From NCBI GenBank assembly GCA_949751835.1, contig CATKHK010000024.1, positions 1 through 64,000 of the forward strand: a stretch of DNA of 64,000 bases, given 5' to 3'. The number at the start of each line of letters is the position of its first letter. Position 1 is the stretch's first letter. A program made the translations under genes and the position numbers. Source of the stretch: Blepharisma japonicum (taxonomy: Eukaryota > Ciliophora > Heterotrichea > Heterotrichida > Blepharismidae). A model generated the notes under the pieces. It was not told where the DNA came from. It did not search any database and was given only the letters and a program-made list of their open reading frames with translations. Shown piece after piece: positions 1-11,405 of this stretch.

Positions 1-2
1 AC

Positions 3-173
3 AACAGTGATTATTTAGAGAATACTGATAAAGTTCTTTTAAAAAATCAATTTTTGAAATGCTCGAAAACAATAATTGATTCATTCCCTACAATTAAAAA
101 TGTTATGAAAACACCTGAAATTATTGAAATAAACTTAGTTTATAAAAAAAGGAGATCTGATAAATCATCCTAG
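3..173 (+). CDS. 3' end of an unrecognised gene (partial)
   Basis: An open frame enters from the left edge and runs 56 codons to a TAG at 171-173. It contains no TAA or TAG in AT-rich DNA, and the composition looks protein-like: charged, with a basic end reading YKKRRSDKSS. I do not recognise a family and no domain can be named from so short a tail. The rest of the gene lies outside the window. A chance open frame is possible, though less likely than a true gene end. Confidence 0.45.
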   Translation, partial: NSDYLENTDKVLLKNQFLKCSKTIIDSFPTIKNVMKTPEIIEINLVYKKRRSDKSS

Positions 174-913
174 ATGGGATATGATAAATCACAGCATAAA
201 GCAGCATGGTGAAAAGTCTTAATTGTTCTAATACATATATCTTCCTCAGTCATAAACAAGCATAATATCATCAATTATTTTTTCAATGAAATGCTTTAAA
301 GATATCATTAAATAAATTTTATGATATGTTATAGAAAGCAAATTTTAAATGCTTATAAAAATTATATTTAATATTTCTCCGTTAAATATATACACAATAA
401 TTTTCAAGAGACAAAGCTGACAATTTCAAATGCTTTTTATCATATTGACTCTTTAAATGAAAATTTAAATTTTTAAAAGTTAAATTAATATTATTGAAAA
501 CTTAACTCTCTTAGTGACTGAGAAAATTTTATCTTAGTTTTTTTTACATGCGTAGGTTTGGACTTTAATAAAGAGATAGAGAATACGAACAGAAATATAA
601 TAAAGCCTGAAACTGCGATGATAGATTTTATTTTTTCTGACGAAAATGACTTTCTCTACTAGTGGAAGGTCTAAAGAAAAATTTAATGAATTTAATATTC
701 AAAATAATTCTTTGGATAGCAAGATATATCAAGTTATTTTCGATAATAATTAATATAAATAGGGGTTTACTTTGAACATAGGAGAAAAAGATATTTTATT
801 CAAATCATACTTAAATATCTTTTAAGTCTTTCTAGAATTAATCTTTAGTATATCACCATAATTGATTAATAAGAATTAATGACATCACTAAGTTAAGCAA
901 CAATTATTAATAA
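174..913. other. AT-rich intergenic stretch
   Basis: 740 bp with many TAA and TAG in all frames. I see no gene, repeat or RNA in it. It holds the upstream region of the acyl-CoA oxidase gene. Confidence 0.6.
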
Positions 914-2992
914 ATGGATCCACATAAAAGACTGAACCTCATTTCCAAGCATCTTTTAAGTAGATTTCCTGAGATTCCTATATCAGACACCTTAAATTCA
1001 TATAGAAAAAAAGCTAACTTCGATTCAGATTCTCTCAGAAAATTAATATATGGAGGAAGGAGTTCTATAGTCGAAGAAATGATTTCTTATATGATGAAAT
1101 CACAGCCACTTTTTGATCACTATAAAGAAACTCACTTAATGATCCCTGAGTATCGTGAGCTTATTCTTCATCAAATATTAGCTACTTATGGAAAAATATT
1201 GTCAAATCCTTCATATAATAAAGATGATGTCCATCATATAATGGCTGTATTGCATGGCATGAATTTGTATTCACAGTCCTTTGCTGCAAGGTTAATGGTC
1301 CATCTTATTTTATATACATTTTCAATTGAATTATTAGGCACAGAAAAACATAAATTATTAATAGAAAAAGGAAGACTATTAAAAGAGTATGGCTGCTTTG
1401 GAATGACCGAATTAGGCCACGGCACTAATGTGGCAGCCTTAGAAACCACAGCCGTTTATGATCATAAAACCCGCGGATTCATTTTAAACAGCCCAACCCC
1501 TACAAGTGCTAAATGGTGAATAGGAGCAATGGGAAAAACAGCTGACATGGCAGTCATTTTTGCCCAACTTTATGTTGAAGGAGTTAATAGAGGAGTTCAT
1601 GCCTTTGCAGTCAGAATAAGAAATAAAACAACTCATGACCCTATGCCTGGAGTTATTGTTGGAGACTGTGGAAAGAAAAATGGGCTAAATGGGATTGACA
1701 ATGGCTTTATCCTTTTTAAGGACTACTTTGTCCCATATGATACCCTTCTCGACAGGATTAGCCATATCTCTAATGAAGGAAAATTTAAGAGTATTATAAA
1801 AAATAATGAAAAAAGACTAGGAATTATGCTACTCAGCTTAATGGGAGGAAGAATTTCTTGTATAGGCAGTACATCAATATCTATGCATTTATCATTAACT
1901 ATAGCTATAAGATTTTCAGCCAGTCGAAAACAATTTTCATCAACTGGTGTTAAGGATGCAGAATCTGCTGTAATTGAATATCAAACCCAAAAATATAGAA
2001 TTCTCCCTCATTTAGCAGAATTTTTTGTTTTTATTTCTTCTTATCACAAGGTAAAATCCTGGGCGCTTTCTTTAAAACAAAAAATATTAACTGACCCAGA
2101 AAATGAAGAAATCACAGAAATTCATGCAATTTTAGCCTCTATGAAGCCTGTAGGGACCTGGTATGCAAACGAGACTATCCAAGCCTGCAGAGAAGCCTGT
2201 GGAGGGCTAGCATATTCAGTATACTCCCAATTCGCAAGAATTAGAAACGACCAAGATATTCAAGTTACTTGGGAAGGGGACAATCATGTTTTATTACAGC
2301 AGACAGCAAGATTTATATTGAAGCAGTTCCAAAAATACTTTAAAGGAATTAGAATAACAGTCCCAACCCTGAGTTTTATGATACCTGATTCTGAAAAACT
2401 AAAAGATATCAAGGGAAATTTTTTTAGTTTAGAAGACCTAGAAAATATTGACTGCTTGGTAAGTATGCTTGAATATAAGTTTAATTATTTTTTGCATGAA
2501 GCTATTGCAAGAATTAAAGAAAATGCTGGGAAATATTCAGAGATTTCCCAAGCATGGAATAATTCCCAGATTTTTTATTTGCAAGAATTGCCAAAAGCAT
2601 ATATTGAAGTATTTATGATAAAAGCACTTATAGAAGACCAAGAAAAATTGGATAATTCTAGAACAAAAACAATGATTCAATGGCTTATTCAGCTTTATGC
2701 CTTAGATAAAATTAGAAAAGACTTAGAAATTTATATGGTCAGGTATTTGAGTTATGAGCAAGGAAAAATAATAAAAGACAAAATCTTAGAACTGTGTGAA
2801 AAAATTGGAAATTTCGCGGTGGATTTAACTGATGCTATTGCACCTCCAGATTTTATTATAAGTTCTACACTTGCTATGTCTGATGGCCAAATTTATAAGC
2901 ATATCATTTCCACAATGGAAAAATCTCCAGAAACTTATGAAAAAGCAACTTTTCTAAGCACGATAAGAGAAATGAAAGCAATAGCTAAATAA
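914..2992 (+). CDS. Peroxisomal acyl-CoA oxidase
   Basis: A 692-residue FAD enzyme that catalyses the first, H2O2-producing step of peroxisomal beta-oxidation (acyl-CoA to trans-2-enoyl-CoA). The frame is continuous when TGA at 1517-1519 is read as Trp. Visible family features are the flavin-contact segment MTELGHGTN, the RFSASRKQF helix and the segment TWEGDNHVLLQQTARF with the catalytic-base Glu. Length fits the ACOX family (about 660-700). Residues 6-14 read RLNLISKHL, a perfect match to the PTS2 consensus R-L-x5-H-L, and the C-terminus IAK is not a PTS1. Import through the Pex7 route is therefore inferred. Start: the first ATG, placing the PTS2 at the extreme N-terminus. Confidence 0.93.
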
Positions 2993-3120
2993 TCACTAAT
3001 AAAGATTCTCATTGCTTTATGCTAAATAAATCTTAATGCATCCTTCCATAAGCCAACCGTCAGGACCTTTCAGAATAAATATTCTTTTTTAATTTTCCTT
3101 ATAATCTGTTAAGAGATAAT

Positions 3121-3738
3121 ATGGATTCAGAGTACGACCACCTTTTCAAGATATTAATTATAGGCGACAGCGCTGTAGGAAAAACTTCAGTCCTGCTAAG
3201 ATTTGTTGATGACATGTACAGTCCTGAATTTCAAACAACAATTGGTGTTGACTTTAAAATTGCAAATCTCACAGTTAATGGAAAAAGAATTAAGCTTCAA
3301 CTATGAGATACAGCTGGACAAGACCGCTTCAGGAATATTGTAGCTTCTTATTATAGAGGAGCACAAGGCATAATGCTTATGTATGATATTACTAATCCTA
3401 CAACTTTCCAGAATATTACACGTTGGCATGAAGAAGCTCAAGGGTATTTACAGAGCTCAGTGCCTAAGCTGTTGATAGGAAATAAAGCTGACTTAGCAAG
3501 CCAAAGACAAGTTAGACCAGAGGAAGCACAACATCTTGCAGAAAGGCTTGGGATGGATTATATGGAAACTTCGGCAAAAAGTTCTCAGAATGTGAAGCAG
3601 GCGTTTGAAAACATGTCAAAGAAAATTCTGTCTTCAGTCTCCGTTAGCAGACCTACGAATAATAATAGCTTTGCTCCAACTTCTCAGAGAGTTACATCAG
3701 GCACTTCTATTGCGAAAACTGGAGGATGTTGTGGATAG
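3121..3738 (+). CDS. Rab-family small GTPase (Rab1/Rab8-like)
   Basis: A 205-residue Rab that regulates vesicle traffic by GTP/GDP cycling on membranes. Motifs in order: P-loop GDSAVGKTS, switch I TTIGVDFK, G3 WDTAGQDRF (its Trp is the TGA at 3304-3306), G4 NKAD and G5 ETSAK. The C-terminus GGCCG carries two Cys for geranylgeranylation. The effector loop TTIGVDF suggests the Rab1/8/10/35 group; subgroup assignment from one sequence is uncertain. No intron. It lies 128 bp downstream of the acyl-CoA oxidase on the same strand. Confidence 0.95.
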
Positions 3739-3982
3739 ATCAGAGATAATGATTATTCATAATAAGAAGTAATTATAATAATGTATTATATAATAATCTG
3801 ATTATAGCTATATACAAATTTTGATTGCAATATTAAACTAAAAAAATACCCCCTTAATAATTCTTATTTATTGTTTGTGTACTAATGTAAAAATAATGCA
3901 ATTGTTTAACGCTATAATTTATAATATTTTATATAAAGAAATGAAATATTATAAAATCGATTAAAATTAATAATCTGCAAAA

Positions 3983-6900
3983 CTATGAATCTTCATCAAA
4001 GGATTTGCTTTTTTCTTCTAATTTAACTGGTGCTTTTGGAGGTGCTAAAAGCCTGCCAGGAGGTTTCAATGATTTTGGCGCTTGCAACTTTATGGGCTGC
4101 TCTGGCTTCGGCAGTAATAATCCTGCAGCTTTTTCTTTATTTTCGCTTTCATTTTTATTAATTTTAATCGCAGTCCATTTTTTCCTTCTTTTTTCAGTCA
4201 AAATATCGTGAGGGCACTTATAAACTTCTTTTATTTGTTCGGATTTTCTTTGAGTTTTCCATATCCTGATTTCACTGATGTAACCATTTAATCCCCCAAA
4301 AATGAAAGAATCTCCCATAGATAGATCAATCACATTAGCTGTATACATTAATCTACCATTTTTATATATCGATAAATTTGGCGTGGAATAAGTTATACAG
4401 GTATGGAATCAAATATTTTCAATTATGGGAATTATTGGCTGAAATTCTTCATCTTGGTCCTGCTTTGGCTCAACTAATTTTAAGCTATAAGCATTATTCG
4501 TGCATTTATATACAGCATTATCAATTCTGCATTCAAAAGTTCCAGTTTTAAAAAAGCAAGCATCTTCTAGTGCTTTTAGGTTGCACCAAAACTCAATAGA
4601 AAAATTTTTCTCAGGCTTTAAGTCATCAATGACAAGCCTGCTTTCCATCACAAAGCTTAAGCTATAATTTGGCTGGCATCTTTTCCCCCATTTATCTTCA
4701 TATTCCATAGGATCTCCTTCATCTAGCATTCCTCCCCACATCCTTTCATTAATGAAATATACTTTGCTATTCATTACGTTTCCGAGCTGGTTGCCTTTAC
4801 CTTCATCACATCTTAAATATACGACTAGGGCCTCTTCTTCACTGAGCTCTTGGTTTCCTCCTTTTTCTTCTTCTATTAAAGCTAGATCGATAAATTGAGG
4901 CGCAGCTCTTTCAAATTCTTTAAGAGAATCCCAACCGAATCATTGGCCAATGTTATCAGAGTGAGTAGGGATAATTTCAAGGCTATTTGATAATTGAATA
5001 AATGGAGATTCTCCAAATCCAAGTTTTATAGGAAACAGATTTGGAGGCTGAATCTGAAAATCAATATCCTGGAATCCAGGAGGATTTATAAAAACACTTT
5101 GATTAGAATTTGTGATGTAAGGAGAAGGATTTATACCTTGCTGAGCTAATAAAATTTCAAGACTTTTTAAATTGTTTGTCAATTCCAAACATTTTGCAGC
5201 TTTTAAAAGTTGTCCTCTTTCTTCAAAATATGTGGCCATTTCTGAAATAAGATTTTTCTCAAGTTTCCAGTTATGATCTGAATTAAATTCAACTAAAAAG
5301 TGTTTTAGTTCATATGGATCTTCAAGGTATTTCTTGTGCAAAAGTTTATCTAAAATATCATCAAATAAATTCAATTTTGTTAATATTTTTATCCGCAAAG
5401 GCAAAGACACATAGTTTGATTCTGAATTTTCGACTAAAAACCAAGCTGCTTCTGAATATCCTGAATCTAGTAAATTTTTGATTAAATCTTCTGAAACTAG
5501 TGGGGTATTCATCATTCTTACAATTTTATTGATTTTTTCTTCATCTGGTTTAGTCTTTAAGTATCCTGAAATTAGAGGCTCTAGCATTGTAATTGGCCGG
5601 GCTTGGATTTCTATACTATTTGATTTTACTGCTAATAAAATTCTATCGTTTAAGGCTCCGCATATAATAGAAGGTGTTAAAACTTGGAATAGCAGCTTAA
5701 TACCTTTAGAATAATAATAGATTCCTTCATGTCTAGAAAATAGCAATGTATTTCCATACCAAAATACAGAAGTTGGGACACTTCATTTAGGTTTCTCCAG
5801 TACACATTGCTCTAAAGGTTGCAACTCAGAATTTAAAATACAAATTCTTTTACTAGTTCCTATAGCTAGTTTGATATTTACGTTGTCTCATTTTAAGCAT
5901 GTTAAAATTTCATCATAAGTAAGCTTAAATACATCTTTTTCGCTTAAATCTACATCTTTAGTCCTGCCAGTTCTTACACTTTTTGATAATCTTATGCTGT
6001 GCTCATGCAAAGTTTCATAAACGACACTAAAGCCATATTGAAGAGGAGTTCAATAAACATTTTTAATTTTCATACTTAATGTGAAATTTTCAGGCTCTTC
6101 ATCGCCATCTAAGTAATATAAGATAACTGAGGATCTATCTTCTCCTGCAATTAATAAATTTTCTCCTATTTCGTTTTCTTCCCCTAATATGCACCCAGCT
6201 ACTCCATTATATTGCTTTGAAGTTATATTTGCGCCATTTTTCCTTAGTAAATGCACATATTTAGTTCCTTTAATTTCTTTTATTGCCAAAATATCTATAG
6301 GATTTCCACCGCTTTTCGGCCTGCATTCTAAGCTAAGATAAGCTGCTTGTTCAGGTGGCAAATTTGCTATTGGATTTTGTTTTCCATCTTTTATTGAATA
6401 TTCAATAATGTCATTTTTTGATATAAAATAAAAGTAGGCTGGAAATTTGATAGGGCTTGGAATTAAAGATTCTATAGACTGCTGAATCATTGGACATATT
6501 GCAGGATAGCCATTGGACGCATTTTGAGAATTGATAAGGGATAAATGAAAAATGTATTTCATGTTGTCAAAAGGTCAAACAAGCAGAACTGTATTATTAG
6601 ACAGTGAATATAAGCATCGTAACTCTTGCCGAGGGAATGAGGATACTACATCATGAGGTATCGAAAATAAGCTTTGAGATATTATTTTAATTTTTGATGG
6701 CAAATTCCTCTTTGTTGATCTATATAAAAACTACCCAGAAGCTTGTTGAGATATTTGCATGAGAATTAAAGTCCCTTCTTTTATGAGTCCTATAAAATGA
6801 TCGTCATTTATCCAGGAGACTCCTAAAATTCCTTGCTCAGAAATTCTTATATTTGCATCTAGTAAATAATTTGTAATATCACTTGTATTTCATGAATTTA

Positions 6901-7585
6901 TCACCCCAGCATCATCGCCAGATAGCAATCTACTTCCATTATGGTTGAATTCCAAACAATTGATTTGATGCAAAATATTTTTTTTCATTAAGTGGCTGAT
7001 AATTTTTTTGTTCGCTTTTTGATCAGTCCCACTGTCAATAATAGGCAAAAACTCTTCAATTGTTTGATAATTTCATACTCTTATAAGTCCATCACTGCAA
7101 GCTGCGATTAAGAATTGCGATATAGGTTGAACCACCACATGATTTGCGATAACTTTTGAAGTCATCTTCAGTTTCGATGGCTTTTTAGAAAAACCTTGCT
7201 GAGTGAGAGGAAAGATTGGGAGAATATAAATATTGCTATGTGAAAAGGTTGAAAATATAATTAATTCATCTGTAAATGCAGTGCTGTGCGGAATATAAGG
7301 TTTTTTTCCACCACATTCTACATCTAATAGGAATTCTGGAGGGTTTAGTCGAAACACTAAATATTCTGATTGTCCCCAAAATATGTAAATATGCTCCTGA
7401 TTGTATTTTAAAGTAATCAAATTATCACCTAATTTCTCCTTTGGAACTTGCACTCGATTTTTTACATGTGATGTTGCTATATCAATTTCTATAAGTTCGT
7501 AATCTTTTGATAGAATAAAATAAGAGTCTTTATTATTTGCTACAGCTCCTAAGCATTCTTGTTTACCTATGCAAATGCAATCCAT
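3983..7585 (-). CDS. Large WD40-like / alpha-solenoid / LamG-like protein
   Basis: About 1195 residues once several TGA are read as Trp and one 15-nt intron at 6720-6734 (GTAGTTTTTATATAG on the gene strand) is removed. The first ~600 residues look like a degenerate beta-propeller (for example HQINCLEFNHNGSRLLSGDD). Residues ~660-820 are helical and resemble the coatomer-type segment following WD repeats (LLDSGYSEAAWFLVENSE). Residues ~930-1110 look like a LamG/concanavalin-type jelly roll (FSIEFWCNLKAL, ending in YISEIRIWKTQRK). The tail is Lys/Pro-rich with KAPVKLEEKSKSF. Function unknown; a membrane-traffic or ciliary scaffold role is only a guess. Domain calls come from pattern reading, while the exon structure is solid. 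Confidence 0.75.
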
Positions 7586-8327
7586 ACTTAAATTAATACT
7601 AAAATGTTATATCTATGCTAAGTTTTGAATAAATTAATAAAGTTGTTTTGGAAAGATATATTTAGTAATAATTTTATTTATATATTAGTTTAAAATACCA
7701 TTAATAACTATTGAAATTATTATAGTTTACTATTCGATAAATTAGGATCAAAGATTAAATCTGTTTCGTTTTGACAATTTTCAAGTTCAGGTACAAAATT
7801 TTAAATCGGAAAGTATATTTAAGACAATATGAAAATTTTTCTTGGTTAGGAATATCGTATGAAAATTTTGCAAAGCATCAAAAGAAGTCAGAAAGTCAAA
7901 TTCTGATGAGTTGATATATCTTTGTAATATGAATTGATATTAGCTATTAGTTAAATGTAATATCAGAGATTTTAAACATTATAGGAATTTTATCATTCAT
8001 TTTCATACTTCAAAAAAGTAGAGACAGGATTCTCAATATTACTTGAAAATTTGGGGCAATGCTGGCAAATAAACTTGCTGAACTAATTTACAAAAATTTC
8101 GAATATTGTCAATACTTAACATAACCTTAACTTCAAATTAGATTGTCTATATTTTTCCAGAAGAAAATGGATATCAAATTTCTTAGGAAAACTGAAATAC
8201 TAAAATTCCAACCCTTTTACAAAAATCTGAGTTATTTTGATATATTGCTGAATGCTCAAAATCTCCTCATGAATTGAAATTTTAGTATGTATATTTTAAA
8301 TCGATTTACATACAAACTATTTAATTT
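7586..8327. other. Intergenic, no gene seen
   Basis: 742 bp of AT-rich DNA at the start of the gene-poor island. Stops are frequent in all frames and I see no repeat structure. Confidence 0.5.
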
Positions 8328-8615
8328 TTAAATACATAAAGGGGACACCTTGTCATTAAAACAAGTTGTGTTGATTTTTGTAAGCTCCGCACAAAGCTCT
8401 GTGCTAAGCTCACTTTTTACATGGCTGGCTAAATATGGCTTTTTCCTTTTCGCATAAAGCCCATTGTCTTCAAGTTTAAGAATAGGCGCATTTTTGATTT
8501 TCTTAGCTATTATAATTCGTTTTTCATTTGCAATACTTCTCTTTTCTTTTTCTTCGTTTTTGTTGGAGCTTTTTGTGTCTTTTGCATAGCTTTTTGAGGA
8601 TACACAGGAACCCAT
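8328..8615 (-). CDS. Small MGSC-type acylated protein, paralog A
   Basis: A 95-residue basic protein beginning MGSCVSSK. Gly2 with Ser6 fits the N-myristoyltransferase consensus, and Cys4 is placed for palmitoylation, as in SH4-type membrane anchors. The middle is Lys/Glu-rich. It then carries KKIKNAPILKLEDNGLYAKR and a C-terminal KINTTCFN, both shared with the gene at 13215-13463 and more weakly with 12325-12606. No known domain is recognised. Inferred: a peripheral membrane protein with a short conserved linear motif. The three related genes within 5 kb indicate local duplication. Confidence 0.75.
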   Translation of the reverse strand: MGSCVSSKSYAKDTKSSNKNEEKEKRSIANEKRIIIAKKIKNAPILKLEDNGLYAKRKKPYLASHVKSELSTELCAELTKINTTCFNDKVSPLCI

Positions 8616-9720
8616 TTCTTATAGCTAAATTAATATTTACGGTCAAAATGTAATGACTAGTCTTAATACAAACCCAAATAACTCTGTAGCATTTTTAAAT
8701 GCTAATTTGTTAATTGAAAAGCATAAAAATTATAATAATTTTATAAAAGTAAGTTGAAACAAAAAAATCCGTTTACAATGCTCGCTGTTGAAGGAAAATG
8801 GATGGCCTTGACCAAAAATGAAAAGGAATCTAAATAAGAAAAGTAACCTCTAAGTATATTTTGTCAGCTGAAATTTTTAGGATATGATATTAATGATCTA
8901 TAAATCTTTCACAGGTTAAAAAAAATTTAGAATTTTTAAATTATTAATTCGCATTGCTTGATGATGTTTTGAGTTGCTAGATAATGAGTTTGTAGCATTT
9001 TCAATTAAATCACCTTAGTTTTTTAATAAAGAGTAGCTTATAATTTTGATAATTGGGAATATAATAAGCCACCATAACTAATCAAAATTACTTAAGAATT
9101 TTTAAAATCTAATAATAAAAATTAATAAATTAATAAAATTATATTTAATAAAATGAAATTATATAAAAGTTATCTCTTTAAATAAGTAATCAAATTTTAA
9201 GTTTATTAATATAGATAGTAAATAAGAAGCATTTTTCCTTAATATTTATATTAAAATAATGATTTTTATATTATAATATATTTTGATTTAATGTTATACT
9301 AAATTCACTAAAATAATGCATACAAAATTAAAATTTTTCTTGTAAAAAATATAAGAAGATGAAATAAAATTCTGTAATTTTTTTTAATATTAAAAGATCG
9401 AAATGCTTTATATTTTGACTCTATTATGCAAATACGTATCTCATAGAAATGCTGCAAAAAGCTATCATGAATAAATTTAGCTCTGAATTATATTTTCTCT
9501 AATTAAAAATGTAGTTTGAATAGCTCCTTCTTGCTCTAATTTTAATATGGATATATAAATAATTTATTGTGCTGTTAGTTTACTTAAAAAGAATGAAGTG
9601 GATCAAAGAAAACAAAAACGCAAACATTTTTCTGTCACCAATTTACTAATCTAAATTCCCAAAACATAATGAATAATTTCGAAGGAATAAATTAATCCAC
9701 AAAATACCTATATTGAAAAA
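8616..9720. other. Very AT-rich intergenic stretch
   Basis: 1.1 kb of strongly AT-rich DNA, especially 9060-9360, with no convincing gene. A 19-codon ATG frame at 8778-8837 exists but has no support. Confidence 0.5.
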
Positions 9721-9981
9721 ATGGGCTTATTTGGAAGAAAGAAACCCAATGGTGTCAAATGTGAAAATTTGGCTGAAAAATCCTATTTAAAAACTAATAA
9801 AATTTTTCAAAGATTTAAGCAGATAAAATATTTATTCGATTCATGGGCAACAAATTCAAAAAAAATTAACTTATATAAAAATTTTAAAAATCATAAGTAT
9901 GAAGCATGATTAATCTTTTTTGTCCAGGTAATAGTCTTTAAAATCCTCCTTGTAGCAATTCATTTCTATAAAGCGATATAA
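9721..9981 (+). CDS. Small protein with C-terminal membrane segment
   Basis: 86 residues when TGA at 9907-9909 is read as Trp, ending at a TAA at 9979-9981. It starts MGLFGRKKPNG and is basic through residue ~60. It ends in a ~20-residue hydrophobic stretch, LIFFVQVIVFKILLVAIHFY, compatible with a tail anchor. Gly2 is present but residue 6 is Arg, so myristoylation is less likely than in its neighbours. No family recognised. It sits about 110 bp upstream of the transposon; chance remains possible. Confidence 0.45.
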
Positions 9982-10089
9982 ATTATAGAACTACACCAAC
10001 TCATTATCAATAAAATTATTTATCAAGCGCAGTTTACAATTATAATATTCTTGATATACTGTGGTATTGGGAATTCCTATTATTTTTTG

Positions 10090-10231
10090 CATAAATTTCG
10101 GCACCCTGTCATCATTGGCGCTTAAGGGCTACTATATGGAGCATTGAAGACAACTTTCACAGCAAAATCTGTATAGGTTTAAATTTTAAGGTGTCTTGTG
10201 GATTGTTGCTTATCTTCCAATTTTAGATTTT
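10090..10231 (+). repeat. Left inverted repeat of the transposon
   Basis: It begins CATAAATTTCGGCACC, runs through GGAGCATTGAAGACAACT and GTGTCTTGTGGATTGTTG and fades near CTTCCAATTTTA. It is imperfectly complementary to 10905-11045. Bases ~10130-10222 also form a direct repeat with 10318-10412 inside the transposase frame. Confidence 0.8.
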
Positions 10232-10232
10232 C

Positions 10233-10651
10233 TTAGCCTACAAGTAGCACGCCATTTAGGTTGCATTTCAAGTGGCTTTCTATGTAGCCAATCACCGTCT
10301 CGACAAATGCGAATTGTGGTGTATATGGTGCATTGAAGACAACTGTCAGAGCAAGGAATCTGTATAGGTTTAAATTTTCAGGTGTCTTGTTAATTGTTGC
10401 ATTATCTAAAATGAGAACTGTGTAAAAAATTGGTATGTATGCAATTTTTCTTACACTTGTAAAAATATGGACTATCAAGAAGTAACACAAATTTAGATTC
10501 CTTTATCTCAGGCACTACGCACAAGAAGAATTGGATGCGTGCCAATGTTTTACACGCGCCAAAAAATGGTAACATGTACGATTTGAAATGTGTTCTGTTC
10601 GGTTAAATAAAAGGAAAATAGCAAATGAAAATTCGTCAAGGCAAACGAACT
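10233..10651 (-). pseudogene. Tc1/mariner/IS630 DDE transposase fragment
   Basis: The minus-strand frame near 10620-10651 reads FVCLDEFSF, fitting the first catalytic Asp region. After a loss of frame around 10490-10540, the segment 10233-10490 reads VLILDNATINKTPENLNLYR, then FNAPYTPQFAFVETVIGYIE. This fits the second Asp (LDNA) and the third acidic residue (PQF..VE) of the Tc1/IS630 DDE fold. The N-terminal helix-turn-helix part is not seen; 10660-10920 shows no convincing homology. It cannot encode a working transposase. Confidence 0.75.
10318..10412 (+). repeat. Internal third copy of the terminal-repeat segment
   Basis: This segment (GCATTGAAGACAACTGTCAG onward) matches the inner part of both terminal repeats. 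On the minus strand it encodes the transposase stretch around NATINKTPENLNLYRF and VVFNAPYTPQF. The terminal repeats thus look like duplicated transposase coding DNA. Confidence 0.7.
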
Positions 10652-10904
10652 TAATTATCCCGCTTACGCAAGGAGTGATTTTGATAGCTCAGCATAAAAT
10701 TGAGACAGTTTTCCAAAATATGCCATCTGATGCACAATCCTTCATTTGAGAGCCAAATAGCAATAGCAGGCGAAAACAGGCATGGAGCTGAATTTATTCA
10801 TAAAATGAAGATGAAGATTAATGTATTGGTTGACTTGTGTCTGGCTGAAAATAGAAGACGACGTGGTGACCCTCAATTGCATGTTGTGAATTCGGGTAAT
10901 CCTG

Positions 10905-11045
10905 AAAATAAAATTGGAAGATAACAATAATCCACAAGACACCTTAAAATTTAAATCTATACAGATTCCTTGCTGTGACAGTTGTCTTCAATGCTCCATA
11001 TAACAGCCCTTAAGCCAAATAATGGCAGGGGTGCCGAAATTTATG
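10905..11045 (-). repeat. Right inverted repeat of the transposon
   Basis: The reverse complement aligns along its length with 10090-10231, with scattered substitutions and small indels. It shares the internal copy's AAGGAATCTGTATAG, which the left end has partly lost, so right end and internal copy are the closer pair in that segment. Confidence 0.8.
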
Positions 11046-11283
11046 TAAACTATATTTTTATTGTATCATCATCAATCCTTTCGCATCAATACAGCTCTTA
11101 TGAGATTTTTAATAAATACGAATGATATTTTATATATTTGGAAACTTGTACTTATCTACTCTAAGTTTCAAGTTTTCTTGGAATTCTTCGTGTTTTCCCC
11201 TTAATGGTCAACTTCACACCTATTAACTTATCAAATTCTTAGCTTCTAAATACTCAGATAGAATTGATCAACTTTGATGTTTT

Positions 11284-11405
11284 ATCTTTTTGCCTTGCTT
11301 GCTCTTTTTGCCTTTTTGTCTTTTTTGCCTTTTTGGCATTTTTACCTTTTTGCCTTTTTCCTCCTTTTCATCTTTTTTGGCTTTTTATCTATTTTGCCTC
11401 CTCAG
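11284..11405. repeat. Low-complexity CTTTTTGCC-type repeat
   Basis: Irregular reiteration of CTTTTTGC / CTTTTTGGC units, giving a strongly pyrimidine-rich plus strand and a purine-rich minus strand. On the minus strand it would read Lys/Ala/Arg-rich peptide in pieces interrupted by stops. Interpreted as an expanded simple repeat rather than coding sequence. Confidence 0.7.

Larger units (their letters stand above)
10090..11045. mobile_element. Decayed Tc1/mariner/IS630-type DNA transposon
   Basis: About 955 bp bounded by long imperfect inverted repeats (10090-10231 and 10905-11045) whose outer ends read TAAATTTCGGCACC and its complement. TA dinucleotides at 10092-10093 and 11042-11043 could be the TA target-site duplication typical of this superfamily; Blepharisma internal eliminated sequences also end in TA. 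Inside, on the minus strand, is a decayed DDE transposase fragment lacking its N-terminal DNA-binding part. The copy is non-autonomous. Unusually, the inverted repeats match part of the transposase coding sequence. Confidence 0.75.

Noticed and set aside
914-2992. Apparent premature stop at 1517 suggesting a broken acyl-CoA oxidase
   Set aside because: The codon is TGA, which is Trp in this genome; the frame is intact. The same applies to most other TGA in the window.
8778-8837. 19-codon ATG frame
   Set aside because: Too short, no conserved feature and no related sequence nearby.
9721-9981. Fourth member of the MG(S/T)C small-protein family
   Set aside because: It lacks Cys4, Ser6 and the NAPILxLE core, and ends in a membrane segment instead.
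10700-10924. 74-codon plus-strand frame inside the transposon
   Set aside because: No transposase or other family likeness, and it overlaps the inverted repeat; probably chance.
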